From: Inia geoffrensis
Taxonomy: Eukaryota > Chordata > Mammalia > Artiodactyla > Iniidae
DNA: 64,000 nt
Assembly: GCA_036417435.1 (NCBI GenBank)
Contig: CM070899.1
Span: 173,133,494-173,197,493, forward strand
Direction of reading: 5' to 3'
How positions within the stretch are numbered: the stretch's first letter is position 1; each line of letters starts with the position of its first letter. The notes under the pieces were generated by a model, which saw only the letters and a program-made list of their open reading frames with translations, was not told the DNA's origin and ran no database searches. The translations under genes were made by a program, and so were the position numbers. Of this stretch, positions 10,470 to 22,244 are shown piece by piece.

Positions 10470-11580
10470 TACTGAGCATATAAAGCCTTTATAATCTGGT
10501 TTGCCTGCTCTTCTACTCTAATCTCCTTCCATGTTTTACTGAGGCAAACTTGGGTCCACTGGCCCAAGCGCAGTAAAGACAATCTACTGACACTGGGTTG
10601 TGGTGAAGGAAAGCACAGCATTTATTGCAGGCGCCAAACAAGGAGCATGGATGGCTAATGCTCAAAAGACCTGAACTTCTCGATGGGTTTCAGGGCAGGG
10701 TTTTTAAAGGCAGCATAAGGGACAGGCTTGTGGGGTGTGTGATCAGCTCATGGACATTCTTTTGATTGGTTGGTGGTGAGGTAATAGGGAGTTAACATCA
10801 TCAACCTTCTGGTTCCAGCTGGTCTGGGGTCTATGTGCTTATGGTCAGCAGGCAGTTAACTTCTTCCACCTGGTGGGGGTTTCAGTATCTGCAAAATAAA
10901 GGGTATGGCTCAGAACATTATCTATAGCCCTTTAGGAGGAACTAAAGGTGTTTGTCTTTGTTTAAAGGCTAAATGATTATTATTTTGTCTTGCTAGATGG
11001 TTTTTCTTTGTTTCTGCCTTTTCTCACTTCTCTGATTAAATTTGTTCTTTGAAACTTGGGGAAGGCCTAGGTGGCTAAAATTTTTCTACAAACAAGCATC
11101 AGGCAGAGGACATGGTGTGTGTGTGTGTGGTGTGGGTCTGTCCTGGGAAGTCCCTGTAGGGTCCTGCTTGGTTATACATTCTTACCATCTCCTTCCTCAA
11201 CATAGACACACACAACAAAATATTAATCATCTTCTGTACATGCTAAGTCTGTTCGTGACTCTGCCCTTGCACATGTAGTATTTATTTTTCTCTGCTGGGA
11301 AAGCCTTCTAGGATGTGCACATATCCTGATCAACTCCTTATACTATAAATGTCAGTTTGAAGAGGGCTTTGAAATAAATCTCTGTTTTCATCCTAGGAAA
11401 GGAGTTGATTGTTTCAAGGACTTGCTTAGCATCTAAACATCTTCTAGCACTTACCACAAGGAATTGTAATTATTTTCTTACGTGTCAACAGACTCTTGAC
11501 AGGAAGAACTCAGCTCTTATTCTTTGTACTTCTAGTCCCAGAAGCAAAGAAAACTTACAGGAAATGGTTGTTGAATTACT
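10470..11580 (+). mobile_element. LINE-2 fragment split by an LTR
   Basis: Left part about 10470-10530 ('aaagcctttataatctggtt', then 'ctactctaatctcc'). Right part 11188-11580 carries the L2 3' end: 'ttagcatctaaacatcttct', 'ggaattgtaattattttctt', 'gacaggaagaactcagctct', a 'cttctagtcccagaagca' block and 'aaatggttgttgaattac'. Together they follow L2 order, with the LTR 10531-11187 between them. Confidence 0.7.
10531..11187 (-). mobile_element. Endogenous retrovirus solo LTR (reverse), ERV1-like
   Basis: Read on the minus strand, it starts TGGTAAGAATG, has CCAAT-type sequence (complement of gattggttgg near 10763-10773), a TATA-like TTTAAAAA near 10701-10709, the polyadenylation signal AATAAA (complement of 10621-10626) and ends about 90 bases later with CAGTAAAACA. 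The layout U3-R-U5 fits an LTR of about 657 bp. It is flanked by a 9-bp direct repeat, tctccttcc, at 10522-10530 and 11188-11196. No viral coding sequence lies nearby. Confidence 0.65.
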
Positions 11581-11599
11581 GTAAAAAATTCTTTCCAAT

Positions 11600-12713
11600 T
11601 GTTTTATGGTAACCAGTGCATGGCAGCTAGGAAAAAAATCAATGAATGATATATTGGGTGAAAACCTTCTATTTTTGACTATATTTCCTGAAATGTAAGT
11701 GGATTTTTAAAAATTTAATCATAATGGACCAAAATTAAAAAAAATAAATTCCACCTATCTTGACACTTTTTTCAAGACTACAGAAGTCACACCCAATTTC
11801 AACATTTTTGGGGCAGTATTTGTTAATTATGATTGTTCCATTTGATAGGTTTTCTTAAATTCCATAAATCTAAACAAAGAATGTCTGCTCACAACATCTT
11901 TTTCTTGTGTTTTAGTAAAAATGTCCGTTCCTTGAATAGAATCTCAAGTGAAACAGCATTTCCAGTAGAAGAACTTTTCATCCTCTGTTAAGTGTAGGGA
12001 CTTGTTTGCTCAGCCTGTTTCTCTGAAATGTGTGTTAATGCCTCTCTTCCTCATAGCTGCCATTAACAGGCTTTTAGGACCACTCCAATCAAACTCTAAC
12101 GAGGCCTTGCTCAGACAAAGGTAAAAGGAAAAAGAAAAAGTGTATACAGATACACACAAACTGTAAAGTGTCTCAGGAAAATAATTAATGTTTACTTCGA
12201 GTTTTTCCCTTTGAAGACATTTCTTAAAAGAAGATTTGTAGTTCATTAGGAAGACTAATGGGTAACACGTTTGCAAAGAAAAACTCCAGAGAAAAAGCAC
12301 ATTTCTTCCTGAGTTCTTTGTGAATATAAACTCAGAATGTGTAATACAAGGGTTAGATTTATAGTTGAGTTTTTGGGGAATAAAACTCATTTACAGCCAG
12401 GATTAATTTATGTCAAGAAAGTGGGAAGTTTCTTTAGAAAATGTCAGGAGGCAACTGTTTTTATGAAGGGGTAAGTTTCTAATTGACCCAGAGCCATTCT
12501 GACTTTAAAACATCATAGCACAAAGGTCAAAGCTATACTGAAGATCAACGAGCAGACAGTTGGGGTCAGTTTGTTCAAAAGCCCAGGTTTAACCTGTACT
12601 TACGGTGGGAAGTTTATAAATCTGGGTTCTGGGTAAAGAGAGTAGTTAGATCAACCAAAATATTATCTCTTGACCCAGAACACAAAAAACAGCAAGACAA
12701 AACCAAGACCAAA
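11600..12713. other. No gene seen; AT-rich unique sequence
   Basis: The longest frame is 126 codons on the minus strand at 12010-12390. Its residue make-up (Phe, Ser, Lys, Tyr rich) looks like translated AT-rich noncoding DNA, and no domain is recognised. Confidence 0.5.
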
Positions 12714-12797
12714 AGAAGATGTTTAGCATCTAAACATCTTCTAGCACTCAGCACAAGGAATTGTAAGTATTTTCTTACATGTCAGCAGACTCTTGAC
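12714..12797 (+). repeat. Duplicated L2 segment with hairpin at its left junction
   Basis: 12723-12797 repeats 11426-11500 (75 bp each) with about five mismatches by eye. The left junction carries a perfect 13-bp inverted repeat with a 3-base loop: AGAAGATGTTTAG (12714-12726), CAT, CTAAACATCTTCT (12730-12742). The first copy lacks the left arm. L2 copies elsewhere are far more diverged from each other, so this looks like a later local copy and not a separate L2 insertion. Confidence 0.85.
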
Positions 12798-12949
12798 ATG
12801 TGTTCCCTAAAAGAGAATCAACATTTATGGAGGATAATTTATGAAAAATAGCATATTAAAAGAATTGTCTTCTTGCTTTCATTGCCTCTAAATTAAGCCT
12901 TTCTTTAAAATGGTTTGCATTGGCAAGGGTGTCATAGAAAGAATTGGGT

Positions 12950-13110
12950 TATGGTAGTTCCAGGGGCCCAGAGTTTTGAGCTAAATGTGCCAAAATTAGC
13001 CATGTCACCTTGGACGTGACCTCTAGTCTTCAGCTTTTTCCATTTGCAAATTGAGAGAATTTAATTAGATAAACTGGAAAGTCTCTTCTGGCTGAGTGTT
13101 ATTTAAGAAG
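12950..13110 (+). mobile_element. MIR-like SINE fragment
   Basis: It follows the MIR core and 3' order: 'gtcaccttggacgtgacctc', 'cttcagctttttccatttgc' and 'aaattgagagaatttaatta'. Highly diverged. Confidence 0.45.
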
Positions 13111-13455
13111 GATTTCAGAGGAAGGATGATTATATTTGGAAGCAGAGGTCTGCAATGCCCACTGATGCCATATTAGGACATTTCCTACAGCTAAAAGTTT
13201 CTGGAAACTTGAAATTAATTACTTGCCACAGATGGTACAACATTCAGTTGATTTCTGGTTTGAGCATGGGAACAGATCTGAAATTGCTCTCTAGGAAATC
13301 TTGGCACAACTTGTAAGAATTCTTCCAGCAGGCTTCCCCTGTGGTCATATTTCAAGTCAGGAACTTTACTTCTTATACTAAAGTATCTTTTTATCCTTTC
13401 TCCCCCATTTATATGTCCAATATAAAAAGATTTATACAAAGGCTATAACAAAGTT
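13111..13455. other. No gene seen
   Basis: Unrecognised sequence without a gene-like reading frame. Confidence 0.5.
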
Positions 13456-13459
13456 TTTC

Positions 13460-13600
13460 CAATTTTATTGTGCAAGGGTCACCTGCAGTATTAGCTAGAA
13501 TGCAGATTCCTGAATTCTACCACTGACAGAGGGATTCTCCAGCTCTGGGATGAGTTTTAAAAAAATGTATTTTTAGAAGCTACCAAGAGGAATGGGCAAA
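13460..13600. mobile_element. MER5-like hAT MITE fragment
   Basis: Phrases 'agaatgcagattcctgaatt', 'ggattctccagctctgggat' and a distal 'atttttagaagct' match MER5A order. Diverged; ends approximate. Confidence 0.45.
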
Positions 13601-14700
13601 CTTATCTTGGAGACCATGGTTCCTCCTACTTTCAACCAGTGTACCTGCCAAACTTTCACTGGGGCCTTCTACCTTGAATCAGAACAGTTCCAGCAGTGAC
13701 AACTGATTTTTGAAAGTGGCAATTCTAGGAGGTGGTTTTCTACAATCACTCGAGAATCATTTGTTCTATGGGTGGATTTCTGATCCCAACTCCAAACTCT
13801 AGGGACCAGTATAGGAATTTCATTTTTAAACTGCTCTTGTGTAATTCTTACATATGATTAACTAGGGGAAACACAGGCTTATTGGACTTGTTAATTTCTC
13901 AAGATTCTCTGAGGATAATGTGATACTCATTCTTCTGTTAGAAGAAATTACCAGAAGTCTGCATATCTTTACAAGATCATTACCACTATGTCCTTTGCTT
14001 TCACTGAGGCTTTGATTGAAAAATAGCCATATGTTGAATAACAACATTCTTTATTCTTTACTGCTTTAGCATTCACAGCCCATTACATTCTCAATGTTCC
14101 TTATATAAAGACCCTTGGGACCAACTTTTCATAACACTCAGATTTAAGAAAAAGGTTGTTTCTTCTGATGAACTGATGTGCTTTCTCCTACCAGACAAGG
14201 AGAGGTATATAACAGATCAAAATTTCCTTGTTACTTAGGCTGCTAGGAAGCTCAGGGCAAAGCTTTTGGTTCAGTTTTTATAGCTTTCATCCGTCAGAGT
14301 TTTATGGATGTTAATTGTTATCTTCCATCTTTATAAACTGACATTTAAATTTATAATAATTATTAAATGTCCATGTATTTGTATTTTTTATTGTTTTATT
14401 GTATTTTATTGTTTATTGTTAGCCAGCCCAAGTCGTTTCTTGAATTGGAAAGAATGAGTGGACTCAGTGAGAATAAGTTACTTTTAAAAGCTGCATTTAT
14501 TGACTATTCTATATGCTCTGGTGAAATATTTTCTTCCTTTTTCTTTACATCTAAGGCATGGTTTTAATGACTTACAATCTACATTAGGTAATGTGATCAT
14601 CAGCTGCCTTTCCTTATCTATTGGATTAAGCACTGATTGTTTCCTACATGTCTTGACTGATTTTAATTTTTCCCCTTATTCAGTGTTTCCAAGTCTTGCC
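13601..14700. other. No gene seen
   Basis: Mostly unrecognised. A low-complexity TTTTATTG-type run lies at about 14384-14420. A faint MER5-like patch may lie at 13740-13850. Confidence 0.5.
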
Positions 14701-14815
14701 TAATCATAGAATTACTTGCAAGTGCTTGTTAAAAAAAAAAACAACCCAGTCCCAGGATATTCTCCCCTGTCCCAAGATTCTGATTTAGTAAGTGGATAAT
14801 ATGATAAGGATGCAT
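14701..14815. mobile_element. MER5-like hAT MITE fragment
   Basis: 'atagaattacttgcaagtgc', an A-run, 'cccagtcccaggatattctc' and 'ttctgatttagtaagtgg' follow the left half of a MER5 element. Confidence 0.5.
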
Positions 14816-15122
14816 ACTATTTAAGTACTTGTTTGTCTTATTGGTGCTGGACTTGAGGAATGATCAAGCCACACCTTTTGTTCCAAGATAGCTACTAATG
14901 TCAAGATTCTGCTATGCTTTTATTGAAGAATGAAGTACACCTTTCAGACAGGATTGAGACATGATATTATCTACCACCAGTTGGAGTCCTGGCTTCATGA
15001 AGAAAATATCTAAGTCAGATTGGTCTTGTTTTCATCAGGTCTTCCTATGAATTAAGAGACCAGTATTTGTGAAGGAACATCCTGTACCTGAATTGAGAAA
15101 GAGGTATAAAAATACTATTATA

Positions 15123-15442
15123 GGGACTTCCCTGGTGGCACAGTGGTTAAGAATCTGCCTGCCAATGCAGGTTCGATCCCTGTTCCGGGAAGCTCCCACA
15201 TGCCGTGGAGCAACTAAGCCCATGTGCCACAACTACTGAACCTGTGCTCTAGAGCCCGCGAACCACAACTACTGAGCCTGCGTGCCGCAACTACTGAAGC
15301 CCGTGCGCCTAGAGCCCGTGCTCCGCAAGAAGAGAAGCCACCATAATGGGAAGCCTGCGCACCACAATGAAGAGCAGCCCCCGCTCATCGTAACTAAAGA
15401 AAGCCCACGCACGACAACAAAGATCCAACGCAGCCAAAAATC
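15123..15442 (+). mobile_element. Long CHR-type SINE
   Basis: It is a full-length long variant: tRNA-like head, then the repeated 'acaactactgaRcctg' body modules and a 'gcagccaaaaatc' tail. The perfect 15-bp target-site duplication aaaaatactattata is at 15108-15122 and 15443-15457. About ten bases just before the B box (the 'ggacacggg' stretch in sister copies) are missing, so the A-to-B-box spacing is shortened. Confidence 0.95.
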
Positions 15443-15569
15443 AAAAATACTATTATAAATCAAAAGCAAGGTGAGTTATAAGATGAAAAGGAGGCAAAAG
15501 TCAAAGAGATTTATAGCCAATCATTCTTTGATTTATTCAACAACTATTCATTGAAATTTTATGTGTTAT

Positions 15570-15692
15570 GCTGGGGGCTCTCGACTTTGGGTGTTTCAGT
15601 ATTACCTTTGGTGCTTTAAAAAAATACAAATGCTTCAACCCAAACTCTTTGCCTGCTGAATGAGTATCTCTTGGGTTGAGTCTGAATGTGTA
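15570..15692. mobile_element. Possible MER5B fragment
   Basis: 'agtattacctttggtgcttt', an A-run and 'caaatgcttcaacccaaact' resemble the left half of MER5B. Weak. Confidence 0.35.
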
Positions 15693-16057
15693 TACAGTCA
15701 TCCCTCAGTATACACAAGGGATTGGTTCCAGGACGTGCCCCCACCAAGCCCCAACGGTGCCAAAATCCATAGGTGCTTAAGTCCCTTGCATAATATGGCA
15801 TAGTATTTGCATATAACCTATGTAGATTCCCCTGTCTACTTTAAATCATTTCTAGATTACTTCTAAAACCTAAGATAGTGTAAATGCTATGTAAATAGCT
15901 GTAAATACAATGTAAATGCTATGTAAGTAGTTGCCAGGATGAGGCAAAATTAAGTTTTGCTTTTTGGAACTTTCTGGATTTTCTTTTCAAATATTTTTGA
16001 TCTGCCACTGGTTGAATCCACACATGCAGAACCTGCAGTTATAGAGGGCCCACAGTA
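15693..16057. mobile_element. Tigger-type (TcMar) MITE
   Basis: It starts CAGTCATCCCTCAGTATAC at 15695 and ends near 16055 with the diverged inverted partner (atagagggcccacag). Both ends abut TA, the expected target duplication. Internal landmarks are 'ggattggttccagga', 'ccaaaatccataggtgctta', 'aatgctatgtaaatag' and 'ggttgaatccacacatgcag'. It is about 361 bp and has no transposase. Confidence 0.85.
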
Positions 16058-16135
16058 TTTTGAACAAGTCTATTTGAGAACCCCTGAAATGGGCACACTC
16101 TTGCTGAAAAAGAGTTTATTATCTCATAATATAGA

Positions 16136-16310
16136 CTGGTAATTCTCAATCCTGACTGTGAAACACCTGGGAAACATTTAATGATATAAATCCTTGAATT
16201 TCATTGCAATTTTATCAAATCAGAATCTTTTGGAGGTGGGACAAGAAACCTGTATTTAAAAGAAAAATATTAATCGAATCTGATGGTTTGGCTAGCTTTG
16301 AGAACCAGTC
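16136..16310. mobile_element. MER5A-type hAT MITE
   Basis: Palindrome-like organisation from 'ctggtaattctcaatcctga' to its diverged partner 'ctagctttgagaaccagt', with 'aaatcagaatcttttggagg' in the middle. Near full length. Confidence 0.7.
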
Positions 16311-16629
16311 ATCTAAATTTCAAGGGACTTTGGAAGAAAGAATTTATGAGACAACTTAATAAAATGATCTTTTGAATAGGCAGTATATCTCAAGCTAACA
16401 TCTGGGAAGTCGTAGAATTCTAGAGAAATTTTTTTTCTAATTGTTGGTCTGAAGACAGCTGAGACAATCTTCTCTAGTACCTTCTAGTCTTCTCTTTTTA
16501 TTTTCCTTCCTAACTCCCTGCCTTCCCTTTTTTCATCCATGCTTGGGATCTCTATTACAGGATTTAGTTTACTGAGTTGTATAATTTATCTCAGTAAACC
16601 CTAAGATACAGTTGTGATTAGGTTTAGGG

Positions 16630-16797
16630 CAGAATCTCTCAGATCCAATCTTACATTAGATTTACCTGGGGAGCTTAAAAAAGAAAAGCCTGGACTCCAC
16701 CTCAGAGTAATTAAATCTGGGGCTAGAGTCCTGCTATGTATATTCTTCTAAAAGCTTTCCAGTTGATTCTAATGGTGTTCAGGTTTAAGAATAACTA
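16630..16797. mobile_element. MER5A-type hAT MITE
   Basis: 'ttacattagatttacctggg', 'gcctggactccacctcagag', 'aaatctggggctagagtcc' and 'ttccagttgattctaatgg' follow MER5A order. Same orientation as the neighbour at 16136. Confidence 0.7.
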
Positions 16798-17094
16798 GTT
16801 AGTTCATTTTGTTTGTCACTGATGCCTTCATGTTTTAAAGTTAGGGCTGAGATCTTTTGCATTCTGCCTGTTTTTGTTGTTGCTTCTCATATCTTTTTAA
16901 TGCAAAAAATTATATTTTATAGGATAGACTTTAATGAGATGGTAAACTGTTTCATGGAGGTAAAAAAGAAAACAATGTGATAAGACATTACTTTGTACCT
17001 TGTAACCTGAGCACTTACCACTAAGCTCTGGCATCATCAATGGGGAATAAGGATATAGTCCCCAAAAAGCCAAGATCTGGGATTGTGTCTTGCT

Positions 17095-17290
17095 ATCCAT
17101 TTTCTTTGTGTAATTTTTAGATTCCACATATAAGTGGTATCATATGATATTTGTCTTTGTCTGCCTGACTTAAGTTCACTCAGTATGATAATCTCTAGGT
17201 CCATTCATGTTGCTGCAGGTAGCATTATTTCATTCTTTTTTATGGCTGAGTAATATTCCATGGTGTGTGTGTATGTGTATATTTGTAGTG
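17095..17290 (-). mobile_element. L1 3' end fragment, reverse
   Basis: The reverse complement of the L1 ORF2/3'UTR boundary: 'attccacatataagtggtat', 'gttcactcagtatgataatc', 'ggctgagtaatattccatgg'. Cut on both sides. Confidence 0.8.
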
Positions 17291-17380
17291 AACTATGCGC
17301 CTTCCTTAGAGACAGAAGTAGTTAGGCCTTAGGCCTTATAACTTCCAGAACATGACACAGCATATTTCTTTCTTTCTTTA

Positions 17381-17413
17381 AATAAATAAATAAATAATTT
17401 ATTTATTTATTAA
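17381..17413. repeat. (AAAT)n joined to (ATTT)n, a palindromic microsatellite
   Basis: Four AAAT units are followed directly by four ATTT units, so the tract can fold on itself. A short TTTC run precedes it. Confidence 0.9.
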
Positions 17414-17419
17414 TTATCA

Positions 17420-20095
17420 AAGTAAGGAAAACCTTAGATTGTAATTATTTTCACAAAATCTTTTAAAAATCCATAAATAAGTGTATTTTGAAATACCTGT
17501 ATAACTGAAGGAAGTAAAATAATGAGATATTACGTTTCCTTCAGAACATTTGTATTTCTGTTTATCACACATTTAGGGAATCTCTACACGATACAATAAT
17601 GGCCATTGGGAATGAATACACAAAAAGCTTTCTGCCCTCAGGGAGTTCACACTGAATGAATGGAAAAGACACGTTCAGTGATAAGATAACATATATACAG
17701 TCTAGGTGGGAAAATAAAACCAATACACGTGACACAAATATTAGGAAGATGTTATTTGACCATGGTTGGAGAATTATTACAGAATAATTAAGGGGAAAAT
17801 AGAGTGCTGCTGTTTAAAGGGTAATAGGAATTGAGAAGCAATTGGAATAAGCTTTATGAAGAAGGTGGGTCCTGAAAAAGAATGGGACTTGGATAGAGGG
17901 GTGTGGAATAAAAGGCCATTCACGTGTGAGCCCCAGCAGAGCAAAGAGGCCAATGTGGAATGTGGATTAATGTATGTGTAGAGTGATGGGGTATAGCAGA
18001 CACAGAATAAATTCTTATAATTTGGAGGGGTGTCCTGAGTCCTTTTGATAAGCTAGTGAAAGCTATGTAATCTTTTCTCCAGAACAATGTATATGTATAC
18101 AAATGCAAAACTTTGTATTTAATTTTAGGGATTTACAACTTCTTTCAAGACTAATGGAGGAAATGTAGCAGAAGTAGTTGGTTTCAAAATGACTACTGAT
18201 TTATGAGCAGGGGAGTGAAATGGTTACACTGGGTTTAAGGATATTTGCTGTTTTCAGGAAATTTTCCTGGTAGCAGTATGACAAATAATTGGAGCCAGGA
18301 AAGAGTTGGAAATAGAGAAATGTAAATATAAAATGAAGACGCCCTGGACTAAAAGGGCAGCTGTAGGAATGGAGATTAAAGCTATGAAAGGAAGATATTG
18401 CTCATTAATTGACTGAAGACACATTTTTAAATGGATGAAATGCAATGAGTCATTTTCTGTGTGTGTTTAAATTTTGATGTTTAACGTTCCAAATATTTTA
18501 GGAAGCCTTCTATGGTATCAGCGGTTACGTTGTTAGTTATTTTAGAAGCGAGAAGACTTCAGTTGAAGTTTTTAGAAGTAGCTCTTGTAAATGAAGGAAA
18601 AATAGTGTTTTTCACAGATCAGTTTGTGGGAGATGTAAGAAAGGAGGGTCAAAATAGGATGGTATTAGTAAATTCTTCAAAGTTGTTGGAATTTGGCAAG
18701 AAGGAAGGTTTTGCTTATAATGAGTTCACTAAAAACCTATGGTTTTAAAAAGTTTTCATTTACTAGTTTGTTCATAGCCTCCTTAGGTAACTTGGTTCTT
18801 TATAAGAAAACGTGAAATAGAAAATCTAATATGGAAAGGAAATGCACATGAGAGGAAAAGATGATGAATTTATGCTTTGAGAAAGACAGCTATTACCAGC
18901 AGAGGGAGTATGTTCACTGGATTTTTGATAGTGTTAACATTTCTCACAGTTAGCAGTGGCTGAGTAATGTGAAAAGGGTAAAAAAGCAAAGTTATAAAAG
19001 TGCCTTATACCCTGGTAAGTAGGATTAATTACATTCCTTCAGGAGAATCTCTGCATTGTGCTTTGATGAAATTGGACATGAGGCTGAAACTGGCAAACTG
19101 AAGAAAATGTGATAATAAATGTTGCTTTAGTCATGTTTGCTGTTGTGAAGTTCATAGCTTTCTTTCCCTGCCTTCTGTTGGGATGCAGGAAGAGACGTCT
19201 GATTTTTGAGAACTAAGATGTGGTTGTGCAGATGTTCACGTTTTTGACAAAAAATATTATTCTTGTACAACTTTCTTTTTCCCTAAGAAGCTTAATTGTG
19301 TTAACTTATCTTCCATTTAAATTTTATAGACTAGACTTTTATGTGAAAGTTTTGCTTAACTTTACACAATCCTTTTGTAACAAAAGCAAACTGATTTTAG
19401 AGCAGGCTGTGCTCATTTTGTATTACCTGCCAAAACTGAATATGTCATAGAACGAGTAAAAATAGCTGTAGTTTAAGCAATCGATTCTTCAAGTTAATAG
19501 TTGCTTCAAGGTAAAAGTTTTTGGTAGTTCTTTTGGTTATTCTGTTTCAAATGTACAGAATTCCCTGAGATGGCACAGACATAACCAGTGTCCTTAAAAT
19601 ATTAACCACAAAGGGAAAATATTACCGTATAATTAAAAGATGAGATTTTCAAATATGTGAAACTCAGTAAATTACATTTTTGTAGGCATTTTAATTTTGT
19701 CTCCTCTAAAAAACTGTAAATCTGGTATACATTGTTACTATAGACTAGGTATGCCCAAACCTGTTGGTTAAAAGAAAGGAGTTTAATTAAGTTAATAATA
19801 CCAGCTTAATTAATGGTGAATAGTGTGATCATTCCAGAGAGAAAATAAGACAGTGTACAAGTTTACCTGGAGACTAAATAGATGCAAAATAAATAAGTGA
19901 ATAAATCAAGTCTAGAGGGTTGGGGACAGGAGAGATGAAAAGACAAGGGCAAGAAAATGGCAGATAAAGCTGGGATGAAATTAGTATCTAAAAACATAAT
20001 CTGTAAAGTTTATACATTTACTTAAATTGTACGTAAGTTTGACTGACTCCTTCATAGTAGGAGATAAAAATGTTATGCCATTTTCTTCTTTTTTA
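17420..20095. other. No gene seen; probably old repeats plus unique DNA
   Basis: 17580-18080 resembles very old LINE-derived sequence ('ctgccctcagggagttcaca', 'ggtgggtcctgaaaaagaat') but is too diverged to name. 18080-20095 is unrecognised, AT-rich and without gene-like frames; 60-78 codon frames at 18512 and 19220 show no domain. Confidence 0.45.
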
Positions 20096-20099
20096 ATTA

Positions 20100-21178
20100 A
20101 AAAAATTAACAGCTTTATTGAGATAGAACAGTACACTTCACACTTGGAAAATATTCAATTTGGTGGTTTTTATTATATTCACAGATGTGTGCACCCATCA
20201 CCTCAGTTAATTGTAGAACATTTTCATCACCTCAAATATGTATACCTTGGCTTTTACCTCTCGGTTCTTCAGCCTACCCCCTATCTTCAGCAATAAGAAA
20301 CCACTAATCTACTTTCTGTCTCTCTAGATCTCCTTATTCTGGATTTTATATGAATGAAATCACATAGTATGTGTTTTTTTGTGACTGGCTTGCTTCACTT
20401 AGCATAATGTTTTCAAGGTTTATCTATGCTGTAGAGTATTATCAATACTTCATTTTTTTAATGGCCAAATACTATTTCATTATATGGATATGCTTCTTTT
20501 TTAAAAAACCTTTCCTCCATTGATGAATGGGATTATTTCCACCTTTTAGCTATCTTGAAAAATGCTGCCCTAAACACTGTGTACAAGTTTCTGTGTGGCA
20601 TTTGTTTTCACTTCTCCTGAGTATATACCCAAGTGGAGCTGCTGGATCACATGGTAACTCTGTGTTTGATCATTTGAGGAACGGCCAGACTATTTTCCAA
20701 AGTAGCTGCCCCGTTTTCTATTCCCATTGCCAGTGTATTAAGGTTCCAGTTTTTTCACATACTTGCAAATACTTATTATCCTATTTTATTTTTAATTTTT
20801 TTTGGCTGTGTTGGGTCTTCGTTGCTGTGCGGGCTTTCTCTAGTTGAGTCCAGTGGGGGCCACTCTTCGTTGTGGTGCACAGGCTTCTCATTGTGGTGGC
20901 TTCTCTTGTTGCCGAGCACGGGCTCTAAGTGCGTGGGCTCAGTAGTTGTGGTGCACAGGCTTAGTTGTTCTGCGGCATGCGGGATCTTCCCGGACCGGGG
21001 CTCGAACATATTCCCCTGCATTGGCAGGAGGATTCTTAACCACTGCGCCACCAGGGAAGCCCCTATTATCTGAGTTTTTTTTATTCTAACCATCACAGTA
21101 GGTGTGAAGTGGTATCTCACTGTGATTTTGATTTGCATTTCCCTGATGATTAACGATGGTTACTTGCTCTTTGATGAT
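20100..21178 (-). mobile_element. L1M-type 3' fragment, reverse, interrupted by a SINE
   Basis: 20100-20780 and 21071-21178 are the reverse complement of an old L1 3'UTR and ORF2 end: 'ttaacagctttattgagata', 'tggagctgctggatcacatg', 'aaagtagctgccccgttttc', 'gtgaagtggtatctcactgt'. The long SINE 20781-21062 separates the two parts. Confidence 0.85.
20781..21062 (-). mobile_element. Long CHR-type SINE nested in L1
   Basis: Reverse orientation: T-rich tail, 'ggctgtgttgggtcttcgtt', body modules and tRNA-like head ending at 21062. Its target-site duplication is short, tattatc at 20774-20780 and 21064-21070. The B box is damaged (atgttcgagcc when read on the minus strand). Confidence 0.9.
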
Positions 21179-22227
21179 CATAGAATAAAAAGAAATAACT
21201 TGTTAAATGTTATACATCCATATTTCTGCTATGTACACGGGCCCAAGAGAATTTTATTTTATGGCTCTTCTTGAAGAGGACCTTCTAGGGAATAATCTCC
21301 TCTAGAACATTCCTGCAGTCAACATAATAATATGTCTCACAGGGTAAAGAGCAGTTAATAAATGGCTCCATGTCAGAGTTGGGGGATGTGAAACATACAA
21401 GAAAGATTAGAATTTAGAACTGTGTTTTATTATCAGGGCCACCTAATGTTTCCTTTAATGATGTTGATTAAGGAGACAGCTATTGCACAAATATACATTT
21501 TCTCTGAAGCGCGTCTAGTGAACAACTGAGGTTCACCTTTATTTGTCATTATAGGTGTGCTAATCTTGCCAAATATAAGTCCACAATTCTATTTACTCTG
21601 TTTGTTCTGCTTGAAATTAAAAGGAAACTATTTAGGGCTGCTTTGAAGAGCTCATTCTGAGTAATACAATTCCTGTTTTTCTTTCCAGGAATCATTTGTT
21701 AGCAGGTTAGCTCCGCAAAGATTATGAATCCTGTCTCCTGCTGAATGTCTGCCCCATTAGAAACTCAGTTTCACTATGCTTTTATCCACTGTAGATTCTA
21801 TGTTGATCTTCCCAGATTTCTACAGTTGGGTTGAAAATAATAATAGACAAAAGCCCTGGGAAGGATTCATCCTCTCAGGTGATTTTGCTGCTGGGACTCA
21901 AACAGGGCTATTTTCCTGTGTCCTTTTCTTAAAACAGAGCAGCAGAGCAGGCTGAAACTATGATATTAAGAACCCAAAAGTTACTCTCTTCTCCCTCAAA
22001 TTAAACCCTGTGGTGTTGAATTAGCCCCTGGAGATGATTGAATAGGGATACTGCATCTGTTCAAGAATCAGATACTTTACAGTTATTAAGACTGCATTTG
22101 ATTCTATATTATTCCCTTGTCAGAACCTTATAAATCATTTCATAATTTTGAAAGAACTGTAGGAAGTTGTGATAAAACTTGACTATCTCGTTGGCAGCCC
22201 TTTGTTACTGACAGTTTCCTCTAGCTT
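21179..22227. other. No gene seen
   Basis: Unrecognised sequence, no long reading frame. Confidence 0.5.
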
Positions 22228-22244
22228 TGGGGATTTAATCTTTT

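Noticed and set aside
11116..11131. Short GT-rich run inside the ERV1-like LTR
   Set aside because: Too short to list as a separate microsatellite.
12010..12390. 126-codon minus-strand frame
   Set aside because: Composition is typical of translated AT-rich noncoding DNA, with no domain or conserved motif.
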